This document shows positions 23,737-35,624 of a DNA stretch of 64,000 nt, piece by piece. Made by a program: the position numbers and the translations under genes. The stretch covers positions 244,153,924-244,217,923 of the forward strand of contig NC_081409.1 in NCBI RefSeq assembly GCF_030272615.1, read 5' to 3'. Under the pieces are notes generated by a model that was not told the DNA's origin, did not search any database, and worked only from the letters and a program-made list of their open reading frames with translations. The DNA is from Cryptomeria japonica. Its lineage: Eukaryota > Streptophyta > Pinopsida > Cupressales > Cupressaceae. How positions within the stretch are numbered: the stretch's first letter is position 1; the number at the start of each line of letters is the position of its first letter.

Positions 23737-25120
23737 CCTATCCTATAGCCCTAAATGTATAAGGGAATGAACCTACTATGAAGAATTGTTTTCTTTTTGT
23801 CCTACCTACATTTAGAGGAAAAACCTTTAAAGATCCATATCATTTTATGTTTGAATTCAAGGTGTTATGTCAAACTTATGACTACACCATTGACAATCAG
23901 AAGTTAAAACTATTTCCCATCACTCTCAAAGAATAATCTTTGCCTTGGTTCATGAGCCTAACTACAAGATCCACTATTACATGGGATGAGATGGAAACAA
24001 TATTTTTAGACAAGCATCATGACTACTATAGAGTCAAGGATATAAAAGAGGTGTTGATTAAAATGAAATAGATGGAGGATGAAACTTTGGAAGACTATAT
24101 GGATACATACTTTTCTATCTAAAAAATATGTGGGAATGGAATAGATCAAGAAATTAGTAAGACAATATTTTTTAGGGGAATTGAAGAAGAATCTAGGGAA
24201 GATCTTAACCTTATAGGGAGAGGAGATATCACAAAATTGACCTTTGAAGAGATCATTGAAGTGTGTAGAAAGTATTCTCACACTAAACAAGGTAATAGGA
24301 ATCTAAGGAAAGGGAAAACTTCTTTAGATGTAGCTAAGGTCATGGAGGAAATTTCTAATCTGAAAATTGATATTCTTTTGCATTTTAACTCCCAACCTAA
24401 TAAGAGAATCATTAAGTCTTTAGCGATCTATTGTCCTAAATGTAGGGAGAAGAACCCATTGAGGGAATGTCATTTAAATCATGTGGATTTTTGTGAGATC
24501 TGTGAGAAAAAACATGCTACTAGTGCTTGCAGACATTTACTTGAAATTAAGAACCAACTGAATAAGATTCTCATTGTTGAGGAAGAGTAAAATTCTATAG
24601 GTCAAAGGCATAACACTAATCAAGGGCAATATGCACCTAGGAATAATCCTAATTGGGGACCAAACCACTAGGAAAATCAATGAATGTCCTCACGTATGCA
24701 TATGCAACCTCCTTTGATGCAAGAATCTTGGGGCCTTCATGGGGACCTCTCAAATGGACAATGCCACAATGGAATGTACCTCAATGAAAATCTAATCAAC
24801 CCCAATGGAAGAAAAATCAACAACAATGGCAACCTAATTAGGGATCATTTTAGTCATGGAAGAATCAAGGTCCAAGACATCACTGGAATCAAAATTAATC
24901 TTTGTTAATTGGCCCCACATAGAACACAACAAATGAGCAGGTCAATCAATCTCAAATTCTTGCTCAACCTGTATATAGTGAAATCAGAAGACTAAATTAT
25001 TGTAAAACCGCACAAGATTCAACCACATAAACCCTAGTTATAGAATGAAATCCACCGGCATACACCAATGAAGATCCTAAAACATGCAAACAATAAATAT
25101 GAAATTATACCTTCACATGC
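23737..25120 (+). pseudogene. Gypsy gag relic, right part
   Basis: Translation shows a retrotransposon gag core: FRGKTFKDPYHFMFEFKVL, then KLKLFPITLKE, a WDEMETIFLDKHHDYY block, and a cysteine-rich C-terminal part with CPKC, CHLNHVDFCEIC and ACRH. In-frame stops occur near 23933, 24068 and 24120. Sequence after about 24600 is Q/N-rich and decayed. No polymerase follows. With 16524-17022 it is the host into which element D inserted. Confidence 0.75.
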
Positions 25121-25254
25121 TTAGTAGGGTTGGATCTCCATTTCTCTCCTATATTCATTGATCTTGCTTTGATATGTTGGTTTCTCTAAGATTTAGTATT
25201 ATGCACAAGATCTCAATAAAGAATGGATTATGGTTATGTAGTTCAGCAGAGTGT

Positions 25255-25790
25255 CACTAATACATTTGGAGCTAATTTCTGACGGCCGATTGTTGGAATT
25301 GCGACTAATTTTCGTCAGAGTGCCAACAAAAGTAGTCATTGAAAACTCATCATCAGATTTGTTGACGAAGCCTCTGACCATCACAAATATGGCAATCCCA
25401 TGGACTCTACTGATGGTGGGCATGATCGCTCTTCCGGTCAAAAAAGTCATCAGACATGCAGCATCCTCATCGGATGCTTCTGTAGAATTCGTCGTAAAGT
25501 CGACAGAAGTTTGAAACTTTGCACCGATAGTGATGTTGTTTGTCCGACGCTTGTGTCATCGGTCCATTAATATGCATCGACGATCATCCGACTATGAAGT
25601 GTCATCGCACATACAGCATCCTTGTCGGATGTTTGTGTAGTTTGAGTCAGAAGTGTGACGACTCCAGAACCTTTTCACCGACGAGAACGTTGTATGTCCG
25701 ATGATTTCATCGTCAGTGGAAAGCTTGGTATCCGTCGTAATTCCGATGATGATAATATTTTTATCAAAAAAATATATTATTATCCAGTCA
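25255..25790. mobile_element. Repeat R1, copy 1 (CACTA-like 5' end)
   Basis: Begins CACTAATACATTTGGAGC and matches 30729-30975, where similarity also begins exactly at CACTA. It is rich in TCCGAC, GTCGGA and CGTCGG motifs, as in subterminal regions of En/Spm-type elements. Inside are two degenerate units of about 158 bp (from about 25452 and 25610) sharing CAGCATCC and GTCGGATG-type sequence. The second copy lacks these. The right edge is approximate and no TAGTG end was found. Confidence 0.5.
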
Positions 25791-26280
25791 TTGATATGTA
25801 CAGCGAATGATATTCTATCCCCACCACCTACCAATAGGGGGCATAGGTTTGAGGCTAATATGAGGTGCACTGGTTTCAAGCTAATATGATCAGGCACACC
25901 ATGGTTGAGATGGTCCAACTCCTTAGAGCACTGTATGAACCACTGAGTACTGGTAAACCTATTAAAAATGGTGTTGATAGGGAATTAGCTAACCCAAATA
26001 TAAGAGCCTTTAAAGCCAATTAGGGAGATGAAATGACTTTATCTACCTTATCTAAGTTAGTTGTTCTTGGGAGCTACCACATGCCATACACAATGTAGAC
26101 ATGCCATACATGATGCATACATGCCATACACGATGCATACATGAAACAAGTAATGGAACAATACAGTGAAACATCAATAGAGAAGGATGATACCGAGTCA
26201 TGAATCCACATAGGGTCACTACTTTAAAACTACATAAGGCATTAGATTCTAGAGTGCAGTGGAGGAAGTGTCATTGTATG
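25791..26280. other. Unclassified stretch with short tandem repeats
   Basis: About 25885-26060 has a short + strand frame containing MVEMVQLLRALYEPL that may be more gypsy gag debris. At 26086-26155 a unit of roughly 25 bp based on CATGCCATACA repeats about three times. No gene. Confidence 0.4.
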
Positions 26281-26625
26281 TCTCTTGGCACAAGTCCCAA
26301 TGCTCCATGTGTGGGCTTTCCTTTCATTGTATGTGCTCATGGGGACGCACCATATGGAACCAAGCATTCTCTCATAAGGACAAGAATGACAATCACACAA
26401 TCCCTATACTACATGAGCGGGTATGTCTCTTTGCACAAGTCCCAACACTCCATGTGCAGACATGCCTTTCATCGTATGTGCTACATGGGGACAGACCATA
26501 TGGAACCAAGTATTCTCTCATGTGAACAAGAAAAATGATCACATAATCCTTGTGTGAGTGGGAATGCCTCTTCGCACAAGTCCCAACGCTCCATGTGTGA
26601 GCATGCCTTCCCAAAACACCCTTGG
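26281..26625. repeat. About 145-151 bp tandem repeat, 2.3 copies
   Basis: Units start near 26281, 26426 and 26577 with CTCTT(T/G/C)GCACAAGTCCCAA and continue through CTCCATGTG and a CATATGGAACCAAG block. The third is partial. Apparent reading frames here are by-products of the repeat. Confidence 0.75.
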
Positions 26626-26792
26626 TGTTGTGATAGCCCTCAAGGCATGCTCAAGGAACCAATTTTCTTGTTATTTGTTTTAACCCAAGTCTATTGTTAT
26701 GTTATCACTTGATTACAAAACTCCCCAAACATGAATGCCAAGAATACCAGGTACGCTGATGGATGAGGGACATGAGTGAGAGCCACTCCCTA

Positions 26793-26965
26793 GTCTCACT
26801 ATAGGACTAAGCTCATGCCATATCTAAATGAAAGACATCTCAAATACATCATCGGTGGAAAGTTGCAAAATGCCATTTTCATACATAAGCAAGACATACT
26901 CAATTGGGCACAATCACCAAGAGAAAAAGTAAAAAAGTGTGTTTGAGATCATTGTCCTAATTGTG
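26793..26965 (+). repeat. Dispersed repeat, inverted relative to 38984-39150
   Basis: The reverse complement of most of this stretch occurs at 38984-39150, with the same order of motifs (CTCCCTAGTCTCAC, CATGCCATATCTAAAT, GGGCACAATCACCAAGAG). The part from about 26880 is also repeated directly at 27700-27815. Confidence 0.75.
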
Positions 26966-27031
26966 GCGTGGTCACCAAGAGATCATCGTAAATTTATCAA
27001 CCTTTCCTTCATTTAAACCAAGTAAACCTTT

Positions 27032-27094
27032 ATGCATATGCATATGCATATGCATATGTATATGCATATGTATATGTATATGCATATGTATATA
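27032..27094. repeat. (ATGCAT/ATGTAT)n microsatellite
   Basis: Tandem six-base units of TATGCA and TATGTA. Confidence 0.85.
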
Positions 27095-27096
27095 GT

Positions 27097-27640
27097 TTTA
27101 TGTATTCATTAAATATTTTCATTTAATTTTAAGCATTTTTTGGATGGTACAATCAAGAAACATATCATCACCCTCACCAATTATGCTCAACTAATTTAAG
27201 TACAACCATTTGATTGTTAATAATTTTTAAATTAAGGGAGTACTTTTCAAAATAGAATTGTTGAATTATTGATTTTTTATATATATAATAGTATAAGCCT
27301 TTTATGGATGGTATAATTAAGAAACACACCATCACCTACACCAATTATGCTCGATTTATTGAACTACAACCCTTTGGTTGTTAATAATATTTAAAGGAAT
27401 GAATTACTTCTCAAAATAAAATTGTTGGATTATTGAATTAGTATATATAATAGTAAGCTTTCTATATTCATAAAAGATTTTCATTTAATTTTGAGTCTTT
27501 TGTGGATGGTATAATCAAGAAACATACCATCACCCTCACCAATTGAGCTACAACCCTTTTGTTGTAAGTATTTTTCAAAATAAAGAAGTCCTTGTCAAAA
27601 TAGAATTGTTGAACTAAATGAATTAGTATACATGGCAATA
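27097..27640. repeat. Three-unit degenerate tandem repeat
   Basis: Units begin near 27135, 27300 and 27498 with GGATGGTA(C/T)AAT(C/T)AAGAAAC, then CATCACC and ACAACC(C/A)TTTG blocks. The leading TTTTCATTTAATTTT also occurs at 39205-39222. No gene. Confidence 0.7.
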
Positions 27641-27699
27641 CGTTTTGTATATTTATAATAAAATTTCTTTTTGTTTTAAGATTTGTATATTTGAACAAG

Positions 27700-27815
27700 A
27701 TTCATACATAAGAAAGACATACTCAACTGGGCATAATCACCAAGAGAACCGTAAAAAGTGTGTTTGAGATCATTGTCCTAATTGTGGTGTGGTCACCAAG
27801 AGATCATCGTAAATT
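27700..27815 (+). repeat. Direct duplicate of 26880-27000
   Basis: Shares CATACATAAG, AGACATACTCAA, AATCACCAAGAGAA and GGTCACCAAGAGATCATCG in order with 26880-27000, with a few changes. Confidence 0.75.
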
Positions 27816-30728
27816 TGTCAATGCAACTTTTGTTGCAAAGTTGTAAAAAGTGTGTTAGTTTTGTTTCAATGTTAGTTAATACTAAAATATCAGTTATGGA
27901 TGTTGGAGGGTTGATGAGACACATAAACAGCCCTGTTTCATCAACCATAGGATCGGTTGTTGGAGGTATTGAAGGAAAAGTCAATTAAATTTGGAGATTT
28001 TCTGCAATTTTCATTGTTTTTTTCAGAATGTTACAGTCTATTTTCCATCATTTTTTTTTTGTGAAATTCAATTTTTTGGTATTATAAACCTATTGGTAAT
28101 GAGAGAAAAATGAATCCATGAACTTTTGTCTTTGGTTTGAGTGAATTTCATTTTGATTTGAGCAAGTTATCATAGTTTTTCTAAAAACTGTCATAAACCC
28201 TTGTTAGGGTATCCAGTCATACAAATAAATGTATAAATCATATCCCCACTAGTGAAAAGTCACCCCAAAGGGTGGGAAAATGTATATTGGTATTATCTTT
28301 CATGTTTTCATGCTTTTTAGGTCTCCAAGATTCATTGGCACGTGCAAATGGTGATTGTTGGTATGATATTGGTCATGTATCAGACCTAGTGCAGCATCGA
28401 GGGCAGATTTAAAATTGTAAGTGCAAGATAGACCCCCTTGGTGTTTGGAGGAAGGTAGTGAGGAGTGCATAGGGTTAGTGCAGACCCTTTACAAGCTATT
28501 GTGTCCCTTGGGTAGGGAAAATCATCAAGAACTTTATGACTGTCCCTAGATAGTGTGTGGTTGTCCTAGTGAACAAATGAAGACTGAGATTTAGGGAGTA
28601 TGATGAAATGAATAATCTTATTATGTGGTGGACATCTGAGATAGGGTTGTAGTGATCCTTGTCAAGTAAGAGCAAGTGAGAAATTTGGGATTACAAAGTT
28701 GATTTTGTGGCATTCTCTCATGTTCTCAAAACAATGTAATCAACATGTCCAAGGTCATATCCAAGGTCCAAGGGATTTCCAAACCTATGTGCGAGGGCTC
28801 AAACTTGTAGCGGTTTAGGGTGGAGACTAGTAAGTATGCCCTAGTGAGTTGTTGTGTATGTTGATTTTCCATTGTGACTTGCACCCTACCTCTGCATCCT
28901 GCTATCATGGTTATACTAGTTTGAAGAGCAACCCACATTTCAAGCATTCAAGAAAACATCAAGAAACAATTGAGAAATCTACGGTCTTTGCTATGGTATT
29001 AATTTTAATCATTTGATTTTATGCATAGGTCTTAGGCTTTATTGGATGAATGTGAATGTGAATTTGGATCTTGCATTTCACTTTTTTCCACTTTATTTAG
29101 ATTCACATCTTCATCCTTCACAAGTATGAAGACAAGTATAGTTAATTGTACCTAGCTTTGAAATCAGTTTTCAATGTTAGAATTTTAACACTAACAACCA
29201 TGAGCTTATCTGTCCTTAACAACAAATTTGTCCCCCTTTTACATGCACTTAGGGATCCTCATTGTTCCTTTATGGGTATCTCATATTTTATGACTGTCAC
29301 GGGTTTAGGGTTTCAAGAAATGAAAGAAAACCCTTTCTAAACTTTTTAATACACTAATACCCAAAAATTCTACCCCAAGCATGTTCAATATCTTCGTAAC
29401 CTTATCTTGCTCCCCATCCAGTCTTTAAGGTCTTGAAATGTATATCTATTAGAGAATCTTTAAAGTCTTGAACTTAATTGCATATTTGGCTAAATTCATA
29501 CATGTGTTCTTATGAGTCTTAATCCCCATCTAGTTTTTACACTGCATATCTAGAGGAGCTAGTCCTTAAGGTCTTGAACTTAACTGCATCCTTCACCTTA
29601 ACTTTAAAGTCACATTCAGTGTTTTGTGATACAATGCATGCTTTATAAGTGTCTCACATGTTCTATCTCTAAAAGCTGAAACATGATTATTTGTTGATTT
29701 TCTTATAAAACAACTATTTGGCTATATTGATGTGTGTTTTTATTAGACTTTCTCCCCATCTGTTGCACACTACATATCTAGATAATCTAGATTTTAAGGC
29801 CTTGGTTTAACGATTCCCCTTAAAATTAGAGTCATATTTATAGTGGCTTGTAAAAGTAAAACAAAACTTCTAATTTATGAGTGCCAAACTGAGGTTCACC
29901 TAAGCCATAGCCTAACTATTTTATACAATTATATATTGTTGTATAATTTATTGTCCACTTTTAGACTAGTTAATTCAAAATAAAGTGTTGGTGCCAAAGT
30001 CACTGCTTATAGTTTCCCACTTCCTACTGTTGCCACTTTGAAATCCTAAGAAGGAGAATAGGTGTGCTCCCAAATTACAACTTTATGTTCCTGTTAATCT
30101 CTCTTGAAGAAAGAATCTACTCAATTCATTAACATCTCCTTGCCAGTAATGTTAGTTCTCCAATCACTAAATGTTGAGTAGGAAAGCTTAGGGAGAAGGT
30201 TGTTGAAGCCATACATTAATGAAATGAACTCTCAAGGAGGGGGATGAAATGAAATGTAGCACCACCATGAGTATCAGTGGTTTTGTGATGTACATACTCC
30301 ATTCCTAGTAGTATGGTTAATAAATATTTCTACCTTCATGCTTGAGTAAGATTTGATGCATAAAATCATTCTTGTTGATGCTTTTTGATGTGGGTATGCA
30401 GGTAGATGGAAGACAGTCAATACTAATAGGTATCAATGTTGAATTAAATCCTGCCCTAATGACATAAAAAAGTTTAAAGTTGTGAGAGGGGAATTTAAAC
30501 TAGTAGTAATGGCTCTATAGTCACATGATATGCAAAATATTTCTGCTCTCTCATCCTTGCATGCTGATATCTATTTCTAGAAAACCCCTTGGCACAAGGC
30601 CTAATTTGATACACGAGTTTTATACTCCAAAGCTATAGTCAAGTGGAAATTCCTTTTCAACCCCCATAAAACTTGTTTAAAAGCATCTAAGAATGAAATA
30701 GTCTCTAACTCTTAATACACTGTCTATA
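27816..30728. other. Unclassified intergenic DNA
   Basis: No supported gene; frames are all under 80 codons and unlike known proteins. A degenerate tandem repeat is visible at about 29404-29830: three blocks share TCCCCATC(T/C)AG, CATATCTAGA and TTAAGG(T/C)CTTG. The rest shows nothing recognisable. Confidence 0.4.
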
Positions 30729-30975
30729 CACTAGTACATTCGGAGCTGATTTCCGATGGCAATTTGTCGGATTTGTGATGAATTTTCGTCGGAGTGTCGA
30801 CGAAATCCACCGTCAAAAACTCGACGTCGGATTGGTTGATGATTCCATGCCCATCGAAAATTCAACAATCAATGGACTCTGTTGACGGTCAAAGAAGTTG
30901 TCGGTCAAAAGCTTGGTATTCGTCGTAATTCTGACAATGATAATTTTTATCAAAAATAATAATTATCACTGATTA
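30729..30975 (+). repeat. Repeat R1, copy 2
   Basis: Starts CACTAGTACATTCGGAGC and contains CGTCGGAG, CGACGTCGG and GTCGACGAA motifs. It matches copy 1 (25255-25790) but lacks about 300 bp from its middle; the shared right part is AAGCTTGGTAT(T/C)CGTCG. Confidence 0.7.
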
Positions 30976-30977
30976 TG

Positions 30978-31530
30978 CATTTTCATCGAAAGAATAATAT
31001 CGATTAGACAAAAGGAAGCTACATCGATAAAAGATATCGATAAGACCTAATGATGTCTCATCGATATAAAAGAGCCATCGAAGGAAGGAAACGCCGATGA
31101 ATTGCAGAAAGGACTCAACGAAGCTAATAACTTCATCGAAAAAAGATATCGAAGAAAGCAAAGAGGGTCTTCATCAACGGGAAAAGTTCTCAAGGAAATA
31201 ATACTATCGGTGCAACATAAAAAGGACCCACCGAAAGGAGCATTTTCATCGAAAGAATAATATCGATCAGACAAAAGGAAGCTACATTGATAAAAGGTAT
31301 CGATGAGACCCAACGATGTCTCATCGATATAAAAGAGCCATCGAAGGAAGGAAACACTAATGAATTCCAAAAAGGACTCACCGAAGATAATAACTTCATC
31401 GAAAAAAGATATCTAAGAAAGCAAAGAGGGTCTTCATCAATTGGAAAGGTTCTCAAGGAAATAATATCATCGAAAGAATAATATCGACCAGACAAAAGGA
31501 AGCTACATCGATAAAAGATATCGATGAGGA
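30978..31530 (+). repeat. 263-bp tandem repeat rich in ATCGAT
   Basis: Units start at about 30978, 31241 and 31468 (the third partial; the join between the second and third lacks about 42 bp). Each has CATCGAAAGAATAATATCGA, then CTCATCGATATAAAAGAGCC and GAAGGAAGGAAAC. ATCGA or TCGAT occurs dozens of times, giving many small palindromes. Confidence 0.85.
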
Positions 31531-32189
31531 TATAGGTTTCAAGGAGGTTAAAAGGCATGTTCTCGATATGTGTGGTTCTGCCGATGTAACTTTATCGGTG
31601 AAGAACAATAAGGGAAAATAAAGAAAAGCTTCAGTGAGATAATAGACTCATTCATCGACGAGGCATAGTGATATCGATGAAAGAAGTATTTCGATGGAAA
31701 AATAAAGGAGGACACCGAAGCCCAAGGTTTCTTCAACATAAGACCCGATGGATATCAGATATGTTTCGATGAGGAGACAGCCATACTGACCGAATACAGT
31801 ATTTCGATGAAGGGAAAAAATACTTGATCGAAGTAATATTCAAAACAAAAGTATTGTCAATAGAAACAAAGAGATCGATGGACTAAAGAAACAAATGATC
31901 GAAAGACATATCCTCACCGAAATGATTATTGATTGCCGTGAAAATCAGAAACAAATCCCATGAAAGGTCACATCGCCATTAAATTTGAACGTGTGCCCAA
32001 GTGATCATTGTCCAAAATAGCCATTACTAACTGATTAAATATGCCATAAGTAGTGGATCAACATCAAAGGACACAGCATTAAGAAATTCACATGCGACAA
32101 ACTGAAAGCAATAATTGGGCGAATTCACAAATAAAGCTCAGTAATTCCAAGTAAGTTGTTTGCACATAGACCTCTTTTTTAAAATTCAA
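31531..32189 (+). other. Spacer before the G reading frame
   Basis: The first part (to about 31800) matches 37556-37920, with blocks AAAAGGCATG, CATAGTGATATCGATG and GAAGCCCAAGGTTTCTTC. The rest (31800-32189) is unique in the window and leads to the ATG at 32190. No other gene. Confidence 0.6.
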
Positions 32190-35100
32190 ATGGAATCATC
32201 ATCTAAAACTAATAAGACCAGAAAGGGAAAAGAACCTATCGCTACAGAAGAAAAACATAAAAGACAGAAAAGGGAAGGGCATTCTTTGGCCCAAGACCTA
32301 ATTGACCAGTGCCCATCATCCAATTTGAGGTCCAAGAAGATTAGAGCTGATGAGGAAGGCCCGGAGGACCGGTTTGAGGATCTTGGAGACATATGGATAG
32401 AATTGAGAGGGTATGAATTATTCATATATGGGTACAATAGAAGAGTTGCCCCTCAACCTATCAACAATTTATGGCAATTGAACTTAGGAAGGTTAGCTGT
32501 GGCTAATGTATTCATGAATGTGGAGCTCATGAAGGCATTGGCAAACAATTATGACCCTAAAACCAGGACCATATATAACTACATGGGTGAGCCAATTCTT
32601 GCAATCAGAAAGGAGGTTATTGACACCGTGTTCGAGTTGGATTGGGGATTTGAAGAATTGATTAACCTCAAGAAGTTAACAAGTGAATATTTTAACCTAG
32701 AACACATTTACAGAACGTGGAGACTCGCTATACATAGACCTAGGAATGCAGGGTCCTTAGTGCCACTAGGTCAGGATGACAAAGCTCCCTATGATGTCAA
32801 CTCTTTCCATCCATATTTCAAGTATACATATTACTATGTTTCCCAAGTGCTAGGGATAAAAGCCCATCCTTTGATGGATATTGCAGCCATGGTCATTTGT
32901 GTCGATTTGCAGTCTAAGGACCCCCACTTCTTTGATTTTTCTGCTTATTTGGTTGAGGTTTTCAATCATGGGTTAGAAAAGTTAAAGGGGGATGTCATCA
33001 ATGTTAATTTCAAGCATTATTCCTTACTTATGCATATGCTATTGTATGTGGGCCAAGATGAAGGGTTATGGCCAGAAGAGTTATGTGTCAGGACATATGA
33101 CAATGCTGGGATGAGAAAACCAATGCAACTATGGGTTTCTTCATGGGACTAGAGGTATGTGAATAATCAATATTGGCATTTTGAGGAGTTCTTTGTCAAG
33201 CCATTATATAGACTGTTGGGATGCCCATGTGATCATGCCCTTGCACTAGAGGTTCAAAGATTCCTAAGATCAAAAGATTTCGCTGAAGATCCCTCAATTG
33301 AACACAATTGGGGAGATTAGTATTGTTTTTCGGACTGCACACAAGTTAGGGTATACGTGTTCGAAGGGAGACCATACTTACTACCACTTACAGTCTCTAA
33401 CAGAGTGGCTTGTCTAGAAATTGTGAGGCAACTATCAATAGTGAGTACAAAACATCTGACAAGCCATGGGAAACAATCAATTATACTTGGGTTGTTAGTA
33501 TTTTCAGATTTTATTGTGAAAAGTTCAAAGAGTTATGGCCTGCTGCAGACAAAACTGGATTATTATAGCATGGCTATGGGGGATCCAAGGCCCAATTTTG
33601 ATCCTGAAGGATACATAAGGATAGCCCGATCATCACAAAAGTTGAAGGCTAGAGAGCATAAATCTTACCTACCGGATGACCTCATTAAGAACATTGGCAG
33701 AGAAGAGGCCAGAGTGAAGCAAATAAAGTTTGAGAAAGTAATGCAGGCTTATAAATGGAAGCTTTTTAGAAGGAAAATGGATGAGAATGTGCTACAAAAT
33801 ATTGAAGACCCCTTGGAGTTGGCCAAAAAACTTATGGAGCATGAATTGGAAATACTTGAGGGAGTCTCACGTCATGTTTTTAGGGATTACATTGATACTA
33901 TTAGGAATACAGAGCCTTTGGCTCATATGTCTCCTACTTCCACATCTGACATCGTTCCATTCACTCCTCGAGAGGATTACCCCCTGGTTATGTAGAGGAT
34001 ACACCGATAGACTTGGCAACAGGACAACTGAATGTTCAAGAAGTGGCTGACATCAGATTCCTGGAGCATGAGGATTTCATTGCTGATAGTGACTTCATTG
34101 CTTCTAAGGAGTTCACCACATTCCTCTATCAACATAAAGGATCTCAAATTAGGAATAACATGAGAAATAGTGAAGAAGAGCAGCAGCTTCAAAAGTTACA
34201 AGAGGAGATGGATCTTGTGATGAGAGAAATGATACCTGAGAAGGGAGGATAGTTGCTTAAGGAAGCTGGTGTGCTATTATACTCTGGATGGGACATGAAC
34301 TCTGCCTTGTTGTTTGATGGATTCCTCAAGAAACAAGACCCAAGTAAGCAAATGATGCCAAAAGATATTGATAAACTCTTTAGAGGATCAGGATATGATC
34401 CAGATCAGAAGGCTCTTCTACAGTGGGCTATATATCCCAAAGATAAAAGACCTATCTTGGTTGATATAGAAGAAGCTTTTGGACATTTGATGGTGCAGCA
34501 GGTTGAAAAGACTGACCCTAGAACAACTGCCAAACTAAATTTGGATGTCACTAAACTGAACCAAAATTAGATAGAGTTTCTGGTCTGAGAAAATTCTACA
34601 TACAAAAGCCTATATGAGAAAATCGATGAAGAAAAACAGAGGCTGCAAGCAAGATTGCTTCAGACTGATACAGGTACCAGTCAAACAGGGATGACATACG
34701 GTGTTGACAGAGATGCCATGGATGCCTTGACAGACGCTATGTATTGGAGGAACAGGGCCGAAAAGACATCTTGACAAGTAGAAAAGGTACAACAAAAGAT
34801 GGATAAGTTTATTCTGGAGATCATTGAACATAGGTTCAGAAGTATGATGCAAGTTGTAGAAATCTATCGGAAAACATACACTGGAACAATCAGAGCTTTG
34901 AAAGAGCATGAAAGGCTCAGGTCTCGATTGGAAGACATGATGAATGACAACAATCTGATTAATCCAGGTGAGAAAATTGAAGTTGAGGCTTACTTGAAGT
35001 CCCATGATGAATTGGCAAATCAATTAAGGAAAGAGCTTCAGAGGTTGGATGATGGGAATACCCCTAGGGTGCCCTCTTTTTACATTAATGGTGAGTTAGT

Positions 35101-35236
35101 ATTGTTTGAACAGTGGAAACAAGAGTTCATTGATGAGAAGAATCGAGCAGTAGCAAAGTTGGATCGAGACAAAGAATTGTCACTTTGTGTTAACCATATT
35201 CTATCCAATCATTTCCAGACAGAAATGACGTTCTAA
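32190..35236 (+). pseudogene. Long unknown ORF of element G (about 1,014 codons, decayed)
   Basis: Start chosen at the ATG at 32190 (MESSSKTNKTRKGKE), which opens a basic N-terminus. Frame is broken by six stops (33150, 33318, 34250, 34568, 34586, 34772) and one single-base frameshift near 33980; otherwise it reads through to a TAA at 35236. N-terminal half is globular-looking, with ELRGYELFIYGYNRR, NNYDPKTRTIYNYMGEPIL and YYYVSQVLGIKAHPLMD. C-terminal half, from about codon 430, is charged and likely coiled coil, ending before EMTF. No zinc knuckle, DDE or polymerase motif. The general build (globular plus coiled coil, about 1,000 residues, inside a repeat) resembles ORF2 of A and B, but I see no sequence match. 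I do not recognise the family; putative plant-transposon or gag-like proteins are possible. Confidence 0.6.
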
Positions 35237-35240
35237 TGTA

Positions 35241-35624
35241 TAAAGATGATAAGTACATTCAACACATAGGAATGCTGAACTTGTTTATCTTCCAGTTTGT
35301 TAACAAAAGTGCTAATTAATAGTTATGTGCTGAAAAGCCACGATGCTTGGTGACAATGTATACCCTCATATAAATGAGGGAACTTTTGTAACAATAACGA
35401 TCATTAGAGAAGAAGTAGAATATAGCCTCAGGCTTACTATTGTACCATTTTGCAAACATACATAATATAATCAGTCGTCTTTCCTTTGTGTATATGTTGT
35501 GGATTACTGCATCTTTCTGTAGGCAGTTGCTTGTGATATTATCTAAAGGAGATAAGGTTACTTGTGTTCTTCCAGTAAAACTCTGTGTTTCATATTGTGG
35601 ATTTGAATAAAATATTTACTTGCG
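35241..35624 (+). repeat. Right-end module of element G
   Basis: Matches 37925-38270 over its length, with blocks TTGTTTATCTTC, TAGCCTCAGGCTTAC, TTTCCTTTGTGT and TATCTAAAGGAGATA. It carries a TATA box and AATAAA (35606-35611), the order expected of the end of an LTR. Confidence 0.65.
35369..35375 (+). promoter_or_regulatory. TATA box inside an inverted repeat
   Basis: TATAAAT lies within CCCTCATATAAATGAGGG, whose seven-base arms are perfect inverted repeats. The relative at about 38011-38030 keeps CTCATATAAGG but not the right arm. Confidence 0.45.

Larger units (their letters stand above)
30729..35624 (+). mobile_element. Element G: unclassified element with a long decayed ORF
   Basis: Contains, in order, repeat R1 starting CACTA (30729-30975), an ATCGAT-rich tandem array (30978-31530), a related spacer, a decayed ~1,014-codon ORF (32190-35236), then a TATA box, an AATAAA signal and a 3' edge. 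A shorter relative at ~37160-38270 has the same left array and the same right 385 bp but no ORF. The CACTA start suggests an En/Spm-like DNA element. The promoter and poly(A) signal after the ORF look more like an LTR whose U3 carries the ORF. No matching TAGTG end or target duplication was found, so the class is open. Confidence 0.5.

Noticed and set aside
26200-26614. Cysteine- and histidine-rich frames that look like small zinc proteins
   Set aside because: They arise from the ~150-bp tandem repeat and appear in more than one frame and on both strands.
30973-31739. - strand frames with repeated FYRCSFLLS-type peptides
   Set aside because: They are translations of the 263-bp ATCGAT repeat in the wrong sense; repetition comes from the DNA array, not from a protein.
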